A program made the translations under genes and the position numbers. From Bradyrhizobium septentrionale (GTDB taxonomy: Bacteria > Pseudomonadota > Alphaproteobacteria > Rhizobiales > Xanthobacteraceae), in assembly GCF_011516645.4 (NCBI RefSeq), contig NZ_CP088285.1:2064501-2128500 (forward strand): 64,000 nucleotides of DNA. Direction: 5' to 3'. Below are positions 1 through 9,129 of the stretch, piece after piece. The stretch's first letter is position 1. Each line of letters begins with the position of its first letter. The notes under the pieces were generated by a model. That model was not told the origin of the DNA, searched no databases, and worked only from the letters and a program-made list of their open reading frames with translations.

Positions 1-179
1 ATGATCTCGACCGCGACCTCCCAATAGGGACGGCCGAACAGCGCGGCGATGGTCTCGGGCGAAAGCTGCGGCCAGGTCTCGGGCACGTAGAGCCCGCCGT
101 CGCGGGCAAGCCCGGTCAGCATCACATCGCAGAAGCCAAGCACCGGGGCCTCGCCCCTGGTCGAAATATACCGCGTCAA
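1..179 (-). CDS. thrC: Threonine synthase, N-terminal part (runs off left edge)
   Basis: The reverse strand encodes an N-terminus beginning MTRYISTRGEAPVLGF and continuing through GLARDGGLYVPE, which is the characteristic start of threonine synthase. This PLP enzyme converts O-phosphohomoserine to threonine in the cytoplasm. Only about 59 residues lie in the window; the PLP lysine and the rest are beyond the left edge. The start is a TTG at 177-179, because no ATG precedes the conserved RYIS(T)RG motif. The identification rests on recognition of the conserved N-terminal block. It is the first gene of whatever lies to the left. Confidence 0.85.
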   Translation of the reverse strand, partial: MTRYISTRGEAPVLGFCDVMLTGLARDGGLYVPETWPQLSPETIAALFGRPYWEVAVEI

Positions 180-374
180 ACCGCCCTCCAAAGGCTTCGA
201 TCCGAGCCTTTAGCCTTTGATATCATGGAATTATCGAGTTCGCCGCATGCGAACCGGATGAGGTCACCATAGAAGATCGGGCCCCCAATGGGTAGCCCGA
301 AGCGCGCGTCCCCGGTGTCGCGCGGAGTGGTGTGGGGTTGCCGATGGAATGGACTGCGCGGATCTCTCTCCGTT

Positions 375-498
375 CGTCGTTCCGGCGAAAGCCGGGACCC
401 ATAACCACCGAAGTTGGATGGCGAACGAGGATCGTGGCCCCAGCGTCGTACAACAATTGAGATTTGGGGTAATGGGTCCTGGCTTTCGCCAGGACGAC
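375..498. repeat. Family A intergenic palindrome, copy 1
   Basis: The left arm contains GGCGAAAGCCGGGACCCATA and the right arm is its near reverse complement, ending at GGACGAC. The centre is variable. The same arms recur at 3525, 20043, 25680, 47432 and 62191, always between genes. Confidence 0.85.
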
Positions 499-554
499 AC
501 TGAGTGTGCTGCACGATCTGTGAGTCACACATCCGCGTTCTCGCGACATGATTT

Positions 555-905
555 GTCCGAGCTTTGCTCTTCGTTCCGCCGCTCTGGAAGCAGAGGGCGC
601 AGGGAAAGCCGGGTGCCGATCGCACCCATGGGCCCCGAGCAAAAGGTAGAAAGCTCGGGGGTAGGACCACAGGTGTCACCGGAAACGCCGGCTTTCCCTG
701 CGCGATGGGTTACGGCTTACTTCGTGCTCTCCCCGGCGAGACTGGGCTTGCTTGTCACCGCCTTCGCAAAAACGCTTGCGCGTTTTGCGAGGGGACACCG
801 GCCGCTAGGGCGTCAGGACCACACGACTTCACCGTCCGCTTCATGCGCATTCGTCAATCGCGCACTCGGCGTCCACCGCATCTCACACCGCGCTCGTGAC
901 GATCG
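555..905. repeat. Long genus-type dispersed repeat (single copy here)
   Basis: The block contains paired segments such as AGGGAAAGCCGG near 600 and CCGGCTTTCCCT near 688, and AGCTCGGGGGTAGGACCACA near 652. It occurs once in the window, so calling it a repeat depends on my memory of a very common Bradyrhizobium repeat of this sequence. No protein in it is credible. Confidence 0.45.
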
Positions 906-1039
906 CGAAGCGCCCCTCGATCGGGCGGGACGGCAAATCTATAACACTGAGTTGCATTTCTGATAAAGCGAAATATTTTTGCGTGAGGGGCTTGCGCCGT
1001 CGGGCAACTCAGTGGCAGGGGGCGCCACTCCATCCACTC

Positions 1040-1142
1040 GTCATTCCGGGGCAGCCCGAAGGGCTGAGCCCGGAATCCATCATGCCGCAGGGTTGGCGGC
1101 GAAATGGATTCCGGGCTCTCGCTTCGCGAGCCCCGGAATGAC
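1040..1142. repeat. Intergenic palindrome with ATTCCGGGG arms
   Basis: The left arm GTCATTCCGGGG and the right arm CCCCGGAATGAC are exact reverse complements. Inner segments GGATTCCGGG and CCCGGAATCC also pair. It lies just downstream of the convergent glutathione transferase gene and could act as a transcript end, but that is inference. Confidence 0.75.
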
Positions 1143-1168
1143 AGGTGGAAGGAGTTGCGCGATATCCC

Positions 1169-1795
1169 CTAACCGCTCGGCGGCGCCAGAGGCTGCACGA
1201 TCTCCCGGAACGGCGGCAGCGCCTCGCAGCGCGCGGCGTGGGCCTGCAGCGCAGGATAGCGCGCGTCGAACAGATGCGGATGCGCCTCGCCGGTGAAACG
1301 CAGCGCGCAGGCCACCGCGATGTCGGCATGGCCGATGCGATTCTCCAGCCAGTACGGCGCCGGCACCGCCGCTCGCTCCTTCTCCAGCACCGCGAGCACG
1401 CCTGATATCTGCGCCTCGCAACGCTCGACCCAAAGCTTGAGCTGCTCCTTGCGCAGCACGCGCTCGTAGATCAGGCTCACCGCCTTGTCGGCAAGCCCGG
1501 TCGCGAGCGCCGTGATGCGCAGATGCTTGCGCCGCTCAGGCCCGGAGCGGGCAATCATCGCCTTGTCCGGCCCGACCAGTTCATCGAGATAATCCAGGAT
1601 CGCGCTGCTCTCGATCAGCGCCTCGCCGTCGTCCAGCACCAGCGTCGGCACCCGCCGCACCGGATTGTAAGCGGCGACCTTCTCGGCATCTCCGAAAGTC
1701 GACCACGGTCTGTGCTCATAGGGCAGCCCATAGAGCCGCAGCGCGATCGCGGTGCGGCGGACAAAGGGCGAGTCGTACTGGCCGATCAGGAACAT
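1169..1795 (-). CDS. Glutathione S-transferase family protein
   Basis: The 208-residue product has the two-domain cytosolic GST layout. Residues 1-78 form a thioredoxin-like domain, with an N-terminal strand-turn ending in a possible catalytic Ser9 (YDSPF), a cis-Pro element VPTL at 49-52 and the glutathione-binding pair Glu62-Ser63 (ALIESSAI). The rest is the all-helical C-terminal domain. Such enzymes conjugate or reduce electrophiles with glutathione in the cytosol; the substrate cannot be read from sequence. The ATG at 1795 begins directly at the conserved first strand. The gene stands alone, divergent from the EF-hand gene. Confidence 0.85.
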   Translation of the reverse strand: MFLIGQYDSPFVRRTAIALRLYGLPYEHRPWSTFGDAEKVAAYNPVRRVPTLVLDDGEALIESSAILDYLDELVGPDKAMIARSGPERRKHLRITALATGLADKAVSLIYERVLRKEQLKLWVERCEAQISGVLAVLEKERAAVPAPYWLENRIGHADIAVACALRFTGEAHPHLFDARYPALQAHAARCEALPPFREIVQPLAPPSG

Positions 1796-1973
1796 GTTTC
1801 ACTCACGATTGCCGGATGAGCGCGAAGCGGAGCCGTTCACGTCTCGAAAACAATACTTTTTTGCTATGAGATGCACCAGCAGTCCACATCGATTTTCTAT
1901 CTCAACTCCGGCAGATGACCCGCGCAGACTCCATCAGAAGCCGATGCTCGCGGCTTGGAAGCGGGAGGAAGAT

Positions 1974-2444
1974 TTGTCGCGCGAAAAACTTCTATGCGTT
2001 ACGGCCTTGGGGCTGCTTCTGACGAGCAGCCTTCCACTTCTTGCGCAAACCGCCGCTTGTCCCGCGCAGGATGGCCTGCTCAAGAGCGGGCCGCCGATCT
2101 GGGACGCCAATCGTGACGGCGTCTACACCTGCGATGAATGGAAGAGTTTTGCCGATCGGATCTTTGCTTCGGCGGACCGCAATCGCGATGGCAGACTGGA
2201 TCCATCCGAGTTCGCAACGGTTCAGAAAGCCGACGCAACGTTGGCCGACGCGGATTTTGGCTACTTTGACGAGAATCAGGATGGCAAGATCACGCGCAAG
2301 GAGTTCGTGGAGAAACCGAACGCGTTCATCCTGCGCTTCGACAGCAATGGCGACTGCCGTGTCACCGCCGACGAGCTAAGAGCCGCGACCGCGCCAAAAG
2401 GTCCCCAGGGCCCGGCCGAGCGGCCGCGGGACAGATTCCACTGA
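1974..2444 (+). CDS. Secreted EF-hand calcium-binding protein
   Basis: The start chosen is a TTG at 1974 with a strong GGGAGGAAG just upstream. It gives a 156-residue protein with a clean signal peptide (residues 1-25, ending LLAQT). An in-frame ATG at 1944 is the alternative but puts charged residues ahead of the signal. The mature part carries four EF-hand loops, at 44-55, 68-79, 99-110 and 123-134, each of D-x-N/D-x-D/N-G type with Glu at position 12. The expected role is Ca2+ binding in the periplasm or outside the cell. The ligand and partner are unknown, and the gene has no operon partners. Confidence 0.8.
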   Translation: MSREKLLCVTALGLLLTSSLPLLAQTAACPAQDGLLKSGPPIWDANRDGVYTCDEWKSFADRIFASADRNRDGRLDPSEFATVQKADATLADADFGYFDENQDGKITRKEFVEKPNAFILRFDSNGDCRVTADELRAATAPKGPQGPAERPRDRFH

Positions 2445-2472
2445 GAGTCACGTCTCCACTGCCACAGCTCCG

Positions 2473-3066
2473 TTACGCAATCACCGGCACATGCCTCGCC
2501 GCATCGCGCGGCAATGTGCCGTCGAGGCGCGGATCGTCAGCCACTTCGATCTGCCGCTTGAACGGACGGAAGCCTGAGCGCTGGTAGAACGCGACGGCTG
2601 AAGGATGGTCGAAGGTGCAGGTGTGCACCCAGACACGACCGACGTCGCGCGACCAGGCGATCTCCAGCGCGCGGTTCATCAGGAAGCGCGCGGCGCCGGT
2701 GCCGATGAATTTTGCGGTGACGCCGAAATAGAGCAGCTCGCATTGGCCAGCCTCGCTGAAATCGAGTTCGAGCAGGCCTTCATCATGGTCCTCAACGGCC
2801 AGCCCGTAGAGCTCGATGCCGGGCGCGTGGATCCGCGCGGCGAGATCGGCGTCATCGAGCCCCGTGCGGGTGAACCACAGCCATTCCTCGCCGACGCGGC
2901 GGTAGAGATCGCGGTACCAGTCGAGCGCGGGCAGATCGACCCTGCGCAGGCGCAATGCGCCGGGCGGATCGTCGCGGCGCGGCGGGCGCTCGGTCATTTC
3001 CAGATGTGTGACGACGGCGGCGATCTTGCCGTGGGGGATGTCGGAGTACCCGTCGGGTAGCAGCAT
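2473..3066 (-). CDS. GNAT family N-acetyltransferase
   Basis: The 197-residue protein has a GNAT acetyl-CoA-binding signature in its second half. FGVTAKFIGTGAARFLM corresponds to motif A with the pyrophosphate-binding loop, followed by a later strand (VWVHTCTFDHPSA) and the typical terminal AVAFYQRSGF element. GNAT enzymes transfer an acetyl group from acetyl-CoA to an amine; the acceptor is not predictable here. The ATG at 3066 was chosen because an AAAGG lies 7 bases upstream and the extra upstream residues look non-coding. The gene is convergent with the EF-hand gene. Confidence 0.8.
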   Translation of the reverse strand: MLLPDGYSDIPHGKIAAVVTHLEMTERPPRRDDPPGALRLRRVDLPALDWYRDLYRRVGEEWLWFTRTGLDDADLAARIHAPGIELYGLAVEDHDEGLLELDFSEAGQCELLYFGVTAKFIGTGAARFLMNRALEIAWSRDVGRVWVHTCTFDHPSAVAFYQRSGFRPFKRQIEVADDPRLDGTLPRDAARHVPVIA

Positions 3067-3217
3067 CACGCGACCTTTGTTTCCAATTATCGGCGGGAAA
3101 TATCCGCGTGTCTCGCAGCAGATGCAATGCAACGCTGCGTAACAATGTTACCGATTTGTCAGTCGGCGTTTTGGCGAATCAGGCGCTCGATGTGGAGAGG
3201 CCACCGGAGCAGATACC

Positions 3218-3499
3218 GTGTCGCGCCACCACACGCTGCCGCCGATCATCTATACGCCGCCGCCACCGAAGCCGAAGCCAGCGCGACGGCGGCGCGGTGT
3301 CGGTTACGCCAATGTGACGGGTGCGGCTGGCGAGGCCGAGGACGTCGCGGATGGTGCGCCGGTGCGCAGCGCTCCGGTCATTCCACAGCATGCGCGCCCG
3401 GTCGAGGCTGCCGAGCGGCGCACGCCGTCACCGAACGGAAAGCTCAGCGACGACACGCTGCGCGCGATGCTGGAGTTGCAGGAGCAGCAGGTGAAGTAG
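3218..3499 (+). CDS. Small proline-rich conserved hypothetical protein
   Basis: This 93-residue protein starts at a GTG (3218) with CGGAG about 9 bases upstream. The N-terminus is a Pro/Lys/Arg-rich stretch (PPIIYTPPPPKPKPARRRR), the middle is Ala/Val-rich and low in complexity, and the C-terminus is a short amphipathic helix (DDTLRAMLELQEQQ). It has no signal peptide or membrane segment. I recall similar short proteins in Bradyrhizobium and relatives but know no function. Its codon character fits a real gene. Divergent from the GNAT gene; a family A palindrome follows it. Confidence 0.55.
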   Translation: MSRHHTLPPIIYTPPPPKPKPARRRRGVGYANVTGAAGEAEDVADGAPVRSAPVIPQHARPVEAAERRTPSPNGKLSDDTLRAMLELQEQQVK

Positions 3500-3524
3500 A
3501 GCGAGCGGCGGCCACATATTCGGT

Positions 3525-3654
3525 GTCGTCCCTGCGAAAGCAGGGACCCATAACCACCGTCGTCAGTTGTTGCGAAAGCTGTGGCCCAGCGTCGCAAAAC
3601 AATTCACTCTCGTGGTTATGGGTCCCGGGTCGCGCTGCGCTTGCCCGGGACGAC
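3525..3654. repeat. Family A intergenic palindrome, copy 2
   Basis: Arms GTCGTCCCTGCGAAAGCAGG and TTGCCCGGGACGAC enclose CCATAACCACC and its complement GGTGG(T)TATGGG-type segment. It sits between the small gene at 3218 and the penicillin acylase gene, which converge on it. Confidence 0.85.
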
Positions 3655-3677
3655 AGGGGAGTTTGGGGCGCGCATCT

Positions 3678-6122
3678 TCACCTTGGCGTCAGCGTGATCG
3701 CCTCCGCAGTCGCGGCTTCCACGGCCGGGCGGCTGTAGAGCAGCGGCACATACTGGCCGGTGGCCCACAGCGGCGCGAGGTCGCGGTAGTGGGCGCTGAA
3801 GGGATCGCCGGATTGGCCGGGGGTGTTGATGGTGCGGCTCGCATCCCAATTGCCGACATCGAGCACCATGCGGAACGAGGCGCCTGCGGTGAGGTGATAA
3901 TCGGAGCGGCGATAGGTGGCGGCGCGCGGCACGTTGGCGGCGCCGCCATAGGCGAGCGGACCGACCGACATCTGCGCCGCCGTGGCCTTGTCGGCGAGCG
4001 GTATCAGCGCGTGATCGAACTTTGCGACATGCAGCCGGCCCCAGCGCCAGGTCGAGGCATCGCCCCCGAGCTTTACGGTGACGTCGGCGACGGCCGCGCC
4101 GAGGCTGTCGCGCAGCACGCGGTCGCGTTCGGCGGCGGGATTGCTGCCGAGCGCAGCGTCAGGCTTTTCGAGATAGCCGACGATGGCAGAGATGCTGGAC
4201 GCCTCCGGCGCGATCAGCTCGGCCACTTTCGGCGCCGTGGTCTTGAGCAGGACGGGGCCGAGATGGTTGGCGATCCAAACCTCGTAGACCGCAGCGGCGG
4301 CGCTGTCGGCCGCGTCGCGCGCGTCCCACGGCTGCAACAGGTCGAGGCCCTTCTTGACGTTCGCATCGTCGGATGACAGCGGCTTCAAGAGCGCGACGAG
4401 GCGCCGCGCGAGCATGCCGGTGTCGTCGTTCTGCAGCGCCATCGCGTCCGCCAGCGTCACCTTGCTGTTGGCTTGCAGCACCTCGGTGATGCGCTGCCAG
4501 CGCGCGCTGTCGGACCATTCGAAGCCGACCCGGCGCTCATTGACCGGATAATCCGCCGGCAGGTTCATCTGGTTGGCGGTGGCGATAAAACCCTGCTTCG
4601 GCTGGTAGAGTTTCGGCAGCTCGTCGAGCGACAGGAAGCCCTGCCACTCGTAGCGGCCGTCGCCGGGCACCGGCATCAATCCATCGAAGCTGGTGCGGCG
4701 CGGCGTCTTGCCGGCGGCGACCCAGCCGATATTGCCTGACGTGTCGGCATAGACCTGGTTCTCCGACGGCGCGCCCCAGCGCCGCATCGCGCCGAGGAAA
4801 CTGTTCCAGCTCTTCGCGGTCATGTAGTCGGAGGAGCCGAAGTAGGCCGAGGTGCCCGGCTCGAACCAGATCGAGCGCACGGCGAAGGCGCGCTTCTTTG
4901 CATCGTCGGTGTAGATCACCGGGCCGTGGCGGGTGAACTTCAGCTCGAGGTCGCGGTCGGCCTCGCCCTTCACCGCTTCCTTCTCGTGCACGATGCGCAT
5001 GTCCGCCCAACCCGTGCCGTAGCGGTACTGGTTCGGATTGTCGGGATTGAGCTCGTAGACGTAGAGGTCTTCCTGGTCGACGTTGAAGATGGTCAGGCCG
5101 AACGCGATGGTGTCGTTGTGGCCGATCGAGATGCCCGGCAGCGCCGGCTCGCCGGCGCCGATCACGGAGATGCCGGGTGCGTTGAGGCCGACGATGTAGC
5201 GCAGCGACGGCACCGAGTGCTCGCGATGCGGATCGTTGGCGAGGATCGGACGTCCGGTCGCAGTGCGTGAGGCCGCGATCACCCAGTTGTTGGAGCCGAT
5301 GGTGTCGCGCTGCTGGTCGGCCTCGGCGAGGAATGTGTCAGGATCGTGCGCCAGCGCCGCCTTCTGGTCCTTCGGCGCGGCGAAAGCGACCGGGCGCGTG
5401 GCGAGGTCATAGGCCGCGAGCACGCCCTTCGGCACGCTGCAGGGGTCGAGCCCGTCGGGGATCTTCGTGGTCCATGCCGGCTCCAGCTTGACGCGGAAGC
5501 GATCGGCATCGAGGCCCGCGGCACATGCGACCTGCGAACGCTTCACCTCGGACGCGACGTTGCGGGTCAGGCCGTGACTGCGGACGCGCACGACATCCTC
5601 CGCCGACCACAGGTCCGGCATGGTGCCTGCGATCCTGAACTCGATCGGCAGCGGCCGCTTGCCGGCCTTGACGTCGGTGACATAGGCGTTGACGCCGGCG
5701 ACAAAGGCCTCCGCATACGATTTCGCCTTCGGACCATAGGCAGCCCACTCTGCATTCATGTCGCCGCGATAGAGGAACAGCCGCAGCGCCTTGTCCTGCT
5801 CGGCATAGGCGGGGCCGAAATCCTTCGCCAAGAGGCCGAGCCCGCGCTTGCGCCAGAGATCGATCTGCCAGAGCCGGTCGCGCGCGGCGTTGAAGCCCTG
5901 CAGGAAGAACAGGTCGTGCTCGTTGCCGGCATAGATGTGCGGGATGCCCCAGACGTCGACCAGGATCTGGCCCGGCGCCGTCAGCCCGGCAACGTCGCTC
6001 TTGACCTCGCGCGCCGCCACAAGCGGGCTCGGCTTCTCGCGCGCCGCGGCGGGAGCGGCCAGCAATGCCGCACAGAGTGCGGCGGTGAGCAGTCTGGTGA
6101 CCCGGTTGAAATCCGTGTTCAT
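3678..6122 (-). CDS. Penicillin acylase family protein (N-terminal-nucleophile hydrolase)
   Basis: The 814-residue precursor has a signal peptide (residues 1-27, ending PAAAR) and therefore acts in the periplasm. The alpha region has the family opening (VDVWGIPHIYAGNEHDLFFLQGF). Ser277 in TIGSNNWVIA is the expected N-terminal nucleophile of the beta chain, released by autoproteolytic cleavage between Gly276 and Ser277. Family members cleave amide bonds of penicillins, N-acyl-homoserine lactones or related acyl amides; the substrate here cannot be assigned. Length is typical. It lies downstream of glpK in the same direction, separated by a palindromic repeat, so co-transcription is uncertain. 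Confidence 0.9.
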   Translation of the reverse strand: MNTDFNRVTRLLTAALCAALLAAPAAAREKPSPLVAAREVKSDVAGLTAPGQILVDVWGIPHIYAGNEHDLFFLQGFNAARDRLWQIDLWRKRGLGLLAKDFGPAYAEQDKALRLFLYRGDMNAEWAAYGPKAKSYAEAFVAGVNAYVTDVKAGKRPLPIEFRIAGTMPDLWSAEDVVRVRSHGLTRNVASEVKRSQVACAAGLDADRFRVKLEPAWTTKIPDGLDPCSVPKGVLAAYDLATRPVAFAAPKDQKAALAHDPDTFLAEADQQRDTIGSNNWVIAASRTATGRPILANDPHREHSVPSLRYIVGLNAPGISVIGAGEPALPGISIGHNDTIAFGLTIFNVDQEDLYVYELNPDNPNQYRYGTGWADMRIVHEKEAVKGEADRDLELKFTRHGPVIYTDDAKKRAFAVRSIWFEPGTSAYFGSSDYMTAKSWNSFLGAMRRWGAPSENQVYADTSGNIGWVAAGKTPRRTSFDGLMPVPGDGRYEWQGFLSLDELPKLYQPKQGFIATANQMNLPADYPVNERRVGFEWSDSARWQRITEVLQANSKVTLADAMALQNDDTGMLARRLVALLKPLSSDDANVKKGLDLLQPWDARDAADSAAAAVYEVWIANHLGPVLLKTTAPKVAELIAPEASSISAIVGYLEKPDAALGSNPAAERDRVLRDSLGAAVADVTVKLGGDASTWRWGRLHVAKFDHALIPLADKATAAQMSVGPLAYGGAANVPRAATYRRSDYHLTAGASFRMVLDVGNWDASRTINTPGQSGDPFSAHYRDLAPLWATGQYVPLLYSRPAVEAATAEAITLTPR

Positions 6123-6194
6123 GTTGTTCTCTCCGATGGTTGTTATTGGTTGACGCTTTGTCGACGCGTGAGATCGTCACCGCGGAGAAAGTGC

Positions 6195-6328
6195 GCCCCC
6201 TCTCCCGCTTGCGGGGGAGGGCTGGGGTGGGGGTGTCGCCACAATGGGGCCGGTCATTATGCGGAGAGAGCCCCCACCCGCATTGCATCTACGATGCAAT
6301 GCGACCTCCCCCGCAAGCGGGAGAGGTG
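6195..6328. repeat. Family B intergenic palindrome, copy 1
   Basis: Arms CCCCCTCTCCCGCTTGCGGG and CCCGCAAGCGGGAGAGG flank an inner palindrome (GCATTGCATC/GATGCAATGC). Related units lie at 52831-53000 and 59883-60036. It separates glpK from the penicillin acylase gene. Confidence 0.8.
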
Positions 6329-6367
6329 CAGAGCGTCTGCCGCACGAGCGAGCAAACCTCACGCGTC

Positions 6368-7870
6368 CTACTCCCCCTCGTCGCTCGCCAGCACGCCCTT
6401 CACGGCGCGCGCCCAGCCGGCGAGCTTGCGGTCGCGGGTTGCCTCGCTCATCGCCGGCCTGAAGCGGTGCTCGAGCCGCCAATTGTCGGCGAATTTTGCG
6501 GGCTCCGGATAGACGCCGGCCTCGAGCCCGGCGAGATAGGCCGCGCCGAGCGCCGTGGTCTCCTGGATCATCGGACGGTCGACCGGCGCGTTGAGCAGAT
6601 CGGCGAGCCGCTGCATGGTCCAGTCGGATGCGGTCATGCCGCCGTCGACGCGCAGCACGGTGTTGGCGGCGTTGGCCTCCGGCCAGTCGGTGCGCATCGC
6701 GGCCCACAGATCGAAGGTCTGGTAGCAGACGCTTTCCAGCGTCGCATGCGCGAGCTCGGCCGGACCGGTGTTGCGGGTCAAGCCGAACAGCGCACCGCGC
6801 ACGCGCGGATTCCAGTACGGCGCGCCCATGCCGACGAAGGCGGGCACCAGATAGACGCTCTGCATCGAGTCGGATTTGTCGGCAAGCGGTCCGGTCTCGG
6901 CGGCATGCTTGATGATGCCGAGCCCGTCGCGCAGCCACTGCACCGCAGAGCCGGCGACGAAGATCGAGCCCTCGAGCGCGTAGGTGCGCTGGCCGTTGAG
7001 CTGATAGGCGATCGTGGTAAGCAGCTTGTGCTTCGAAGCCACCGGCGTGGTGCCGGTGTTGAGCAGCGCGAAGCAGCCGGTACCGTAGGTCGACTTCATC
7101 ATGCCGGGCTCGAAGCAGGCCTGGCCGATGATCGCGGCCTGCTGGTCGCCGGCGATGCCGGAGATCGCGATCGGACCACCAAACAGATCAGCCGTGCTCT
7201 CGCCGAACCGGGCGGAGGAATCCTTCACCTCTGGAAGCATCGAGCGCGGCACGCGCAGCAGCTTGATCAGATCGTCGTCCCACGCGCCGGTGTGGATATT
7301 GAACAGCAGCGTGCGCGAGGCATTGGTGGCGTCGGTGGCGTGCACCCGGCCGCCGGTGAGCCGCCACAACAGATAGCAGTCGACGGTGCCGAACAGCAGT
7401 TCGCCGCGCTCGGCACGTTCGCGCGCGCCCGGCACGTGATCGAGGATCCATGCGGCTTTAGTGCCGGAGAAATAGGGGTCGATGATCAACCCGGTCTTGG
7501 CCGAGATCGCCGGCTCATGGCCTTCGGCCTTCAATTTGGCGCAGATGTCGGCGGTGCGGCGGTCCTGCCAGACGATGGCGCGGTGCACCGCCTGTCCGGT
7601 GGCGCGGTCCCACACCACGGTGGTCTCGCGCTGATTGGTGATGCCGATCGCGGCGATGTCCCGCGCTTTAAGGCCGGCCTGCTCCAGCGCCTCGCGGCAC
7701 ACCATCACGGTCGAGGTCCAGATGTCTTCCGGCTCGTGCTCGACCCAGCCGGAGGCCGGGAAATGCTGCGGAAATTCCTGCTGCGCCACTGCGGCGATGG
7801 AGATGTCGCCGCGAAACACCATGGCGCGCGACGAAGTGGTGCCCTGATCGATGGCCAGCACGAAAGACAT
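6368..7870 (-). CDS. glpK: Glycerol kinase
   Basis: The 500-residue length and the FGGY-kinase blocks match glycerol kinase. The N-terminus has the phosphate-binding loop [12 protein letters not shown], followed by [11 protein letters not shown] and [20 protein letters not shown], and the C-terminal half carries [14 protein letters not shown] and the adenosine-binding region. The enzyme phosphorylates glycerol with ATP to sn-glycerol 3-phosphate in the cytoplasm, the first step of glycerol use. No glpF facilitator or glpD dehydrogenase lies next to it. A family C palindrome occupies its upstream region, so its promoter must lie within about 120 bases of the start. Confidence 0.95.
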   Translation of the reverse strand: MSFVLAIDQGTTSSRAMVFRGDISIAAVAQQEFPQHFPASGWVEHEPEDIWTSTVMVCREALEQAGLKARDIAAIGITNQRETTVVWDRATGQAVHRAIVWQDRRTADICAKLKAEGHEPAISAKTGLIIDPYFSGTKAAWILDHVPGARERAERGELLFGTVDCYLLWRLTGGRVHATDATNASRTLLFNIHTGAWDDDLIKLLRVPRSMLPEVKDSSARFGESTADLFGGPIAISGIAGDQQAAIIGQACFEPGMMKSTYGTGCFALLNTGTTPVASKHKLLTTIAYQLNGQRTYALEGSIFVAGSAVQWLRDGLGIIKHAAETGPLADKSDSMQSVYLVPAFVGMGAPYWNPRVRGALFGLTRNTGPAELAHATLESVCYQTFDLWAAMRTDWPEANAANTVLRVDGGMTASDWTMQRLADLLNAPVDRPMIQETTALGAAYLAGLEAGVYPEPAKFADNWRLEHRFRPAMSEATRDRKLAGWARAVKGVLASDEGE

Positions 7871-7993
7871 GAGCGTTTCCCTTAAGGCGTGGTCCCGAGG
7901 GGGATCGGTTCAAGCGCCAAGGGAGCGGATTACCGCGGCGAGGTCAAGATTGAGGGCTAGTTGGCGTTAGACCCGTCTGAGGCTATCAGACCC

Positions 7994-8092
7994 GTCATCC
8001 TGAGGAGCGCGTAGCGCGTCTCGAAGGATGCACGGCCACACTCGGGCCGTCGACCCTTCGAGACGGCCGCTACGCGGCCTCCTCAGGGTGAC
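7994..8092. repeat. Family C intergenic palindrome, copy 1
   Basis: The left arm GTCATCCTGAGGAGCGCG is partly repeated as its reverse complement CCTCCTCAGGGTGAC at the right end. The middle arms TCGAAGGATGC and CCCTTCGAGA pair. A second copy lies at 56335-56434. Confidence 0.85.
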
Positions 8093-8116
8093 GGTGACAG
8101 AGCAACGACCGCCCGA

Positions 8117-9118
8117 TCACATCGGCCGGTAGGTCCGCACGTCGCCGGGGACGTTGACGCCGATCTTGATCGCGCCGACCGAGCGGATGATGTCGTCGCC
8201 GAGCAGCTGGGCGAAGCAGGCGTAGCCCCAGTCGTTCATATGCAGGCCGTCGGCGGTGACGAAATCGTTGATCGGGATCGCCTGCCGCTCGTGCCAGTCG
8301 CGCATCACCTCGAAGCGCGGGAAGATGCCGACATGGCGCAGCGCGGCGATGCGGCCGAGCAGCTTCACCATGCCGCGCGCACTTTCGGGACGCTCGGTGA
8401 CGCGCGGCGAATATTGCGGATCGACCAGCACGACGTCGGCGCCGGAGGCCTGCAGCCGCGCCACGCCGTCCTCGACCTGCTTGGCGGTCTCGGAAGGATC
8501 GAGGTTGCGCAGCACCGCGTTGGTGCCGACCTGCCAGATCACCATGTCCGGATGCACGTCGATCACTTCGGTCTGCAGCCGCGCCATCATCTCGGGCGCG
8601 TCCTCGCCGCCCTTGCCGCGGTTGAGCACGGTGATGTCGGCGGAGGGATATTGCCGGCGCAGCTGTCCGGCGAGCCGGTTCGGATAGGTGAATTGGGGCG
8701 CCGACGAACCATAACCTTCCGTCGAGGACGAGCCGAATGCGATGATGACGACCGGCTTGCCGGCGGCGAGCTTGGCCGCGACATGCGGCAGCGAGCCGGT
8801 CGAGCTCGGCACGCCCTTGGGCTGCTGGCAGGGCACGCGATGGAAAATGTCGCTGGCGGATTTGGCGACCTGCCTCACCTTGTCGAACGCCTTCGCGGCG
8901 ACGCCGGGCTGCTGATTGGCCGCATCGGCTTCGATCGCGGCGGGCTTGTCCGCATCAGGCCGTGCGGCCTCGGACTTCGCGCCGGGCGCGAGTGCCGCAT
9001 GCTGATCGCCCTGGCCGGTCTGCGCGCGCGACGGCGTAACCGCGATCGGCGCAAGCAACGCGAGCGCCGCAACGGCGCACCCTGCGATAGAGCAAAAAGG
9101 GAACGCAAAACGCATCAA
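8117..9118 (-). CDS. Secreted SGNH/GDSL hydrolase (catalytically complete)
   Basis: The 333-residue protein has a signal peptide (1-32). A linker of about 80 residues precedes an SGNH hydrolase domain. All four catalytic blocks are present: Ser131 in AFGSSSTEG, Gly in VLNRGKGGED, Asn200 in WQVGTN, and Asp290/His293 in DGLHMNDWG. Such enzymes are esterases or acyltransferases acting on O-acyl groups. It is the third gene of a tight operon opgC-SGNH2-SGNH1, which suggests a periplasmic role in editing acyl decorations on glucans or another envelope glycan. The function is inferred from context only. Confidence 0.8.
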   Translation of the reverse strand: MMRFAFPFCSIAGCAVAALALLAPIAVTPSRAQTGQGDQHAALAPGAKSEAARPDADKPAAIEADAANQQPGVAAKAFDKVRQVAKSASDIFHRVPCQQPKGVPSSTGSLPHVAAKLAAGKPVVIIAFGSSSTEGYGSSAPQFTYPNRLAGQLRRQYPSADITVLNRGKGGEDAPEMMARLQTEVIDVHPDMVIWQVGTNAVLRNLDPSETAKQVEDGVARLQASGADVVLVDPQYSPRVTERPESARGMVKLLGRIAALRHVGIFPRFEVMRDWHERQAIPINDFVTADGLHMNDWGYACFAQLLGDDIIRSVGAIKIGVNVPGDVRTYRPM

Positions 9119-9129
9119 CTCTGCTTCCT

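Larger units (their letters stand above)
180..1168. other. Gene-free repeat-rich interval
   Basis: About 990 bases separate thrC from the glutathione transferase gene. I see no credible gene. The interval holds three repeat units listed separately: a family A palindrome at 375-498, a long dispersed-repeat-like block at 555-905, and a palindrome at 1040-1142. Open frames in it read through the repeats and have no recognisable protein character. Confidence 0.6.

Noticed and set aside
555..905. Overlapping hypothetical proteins in several frames
   Set aside because: The block looks like a dispersed repeat and the frames have inconsistent, low-complexity translations.
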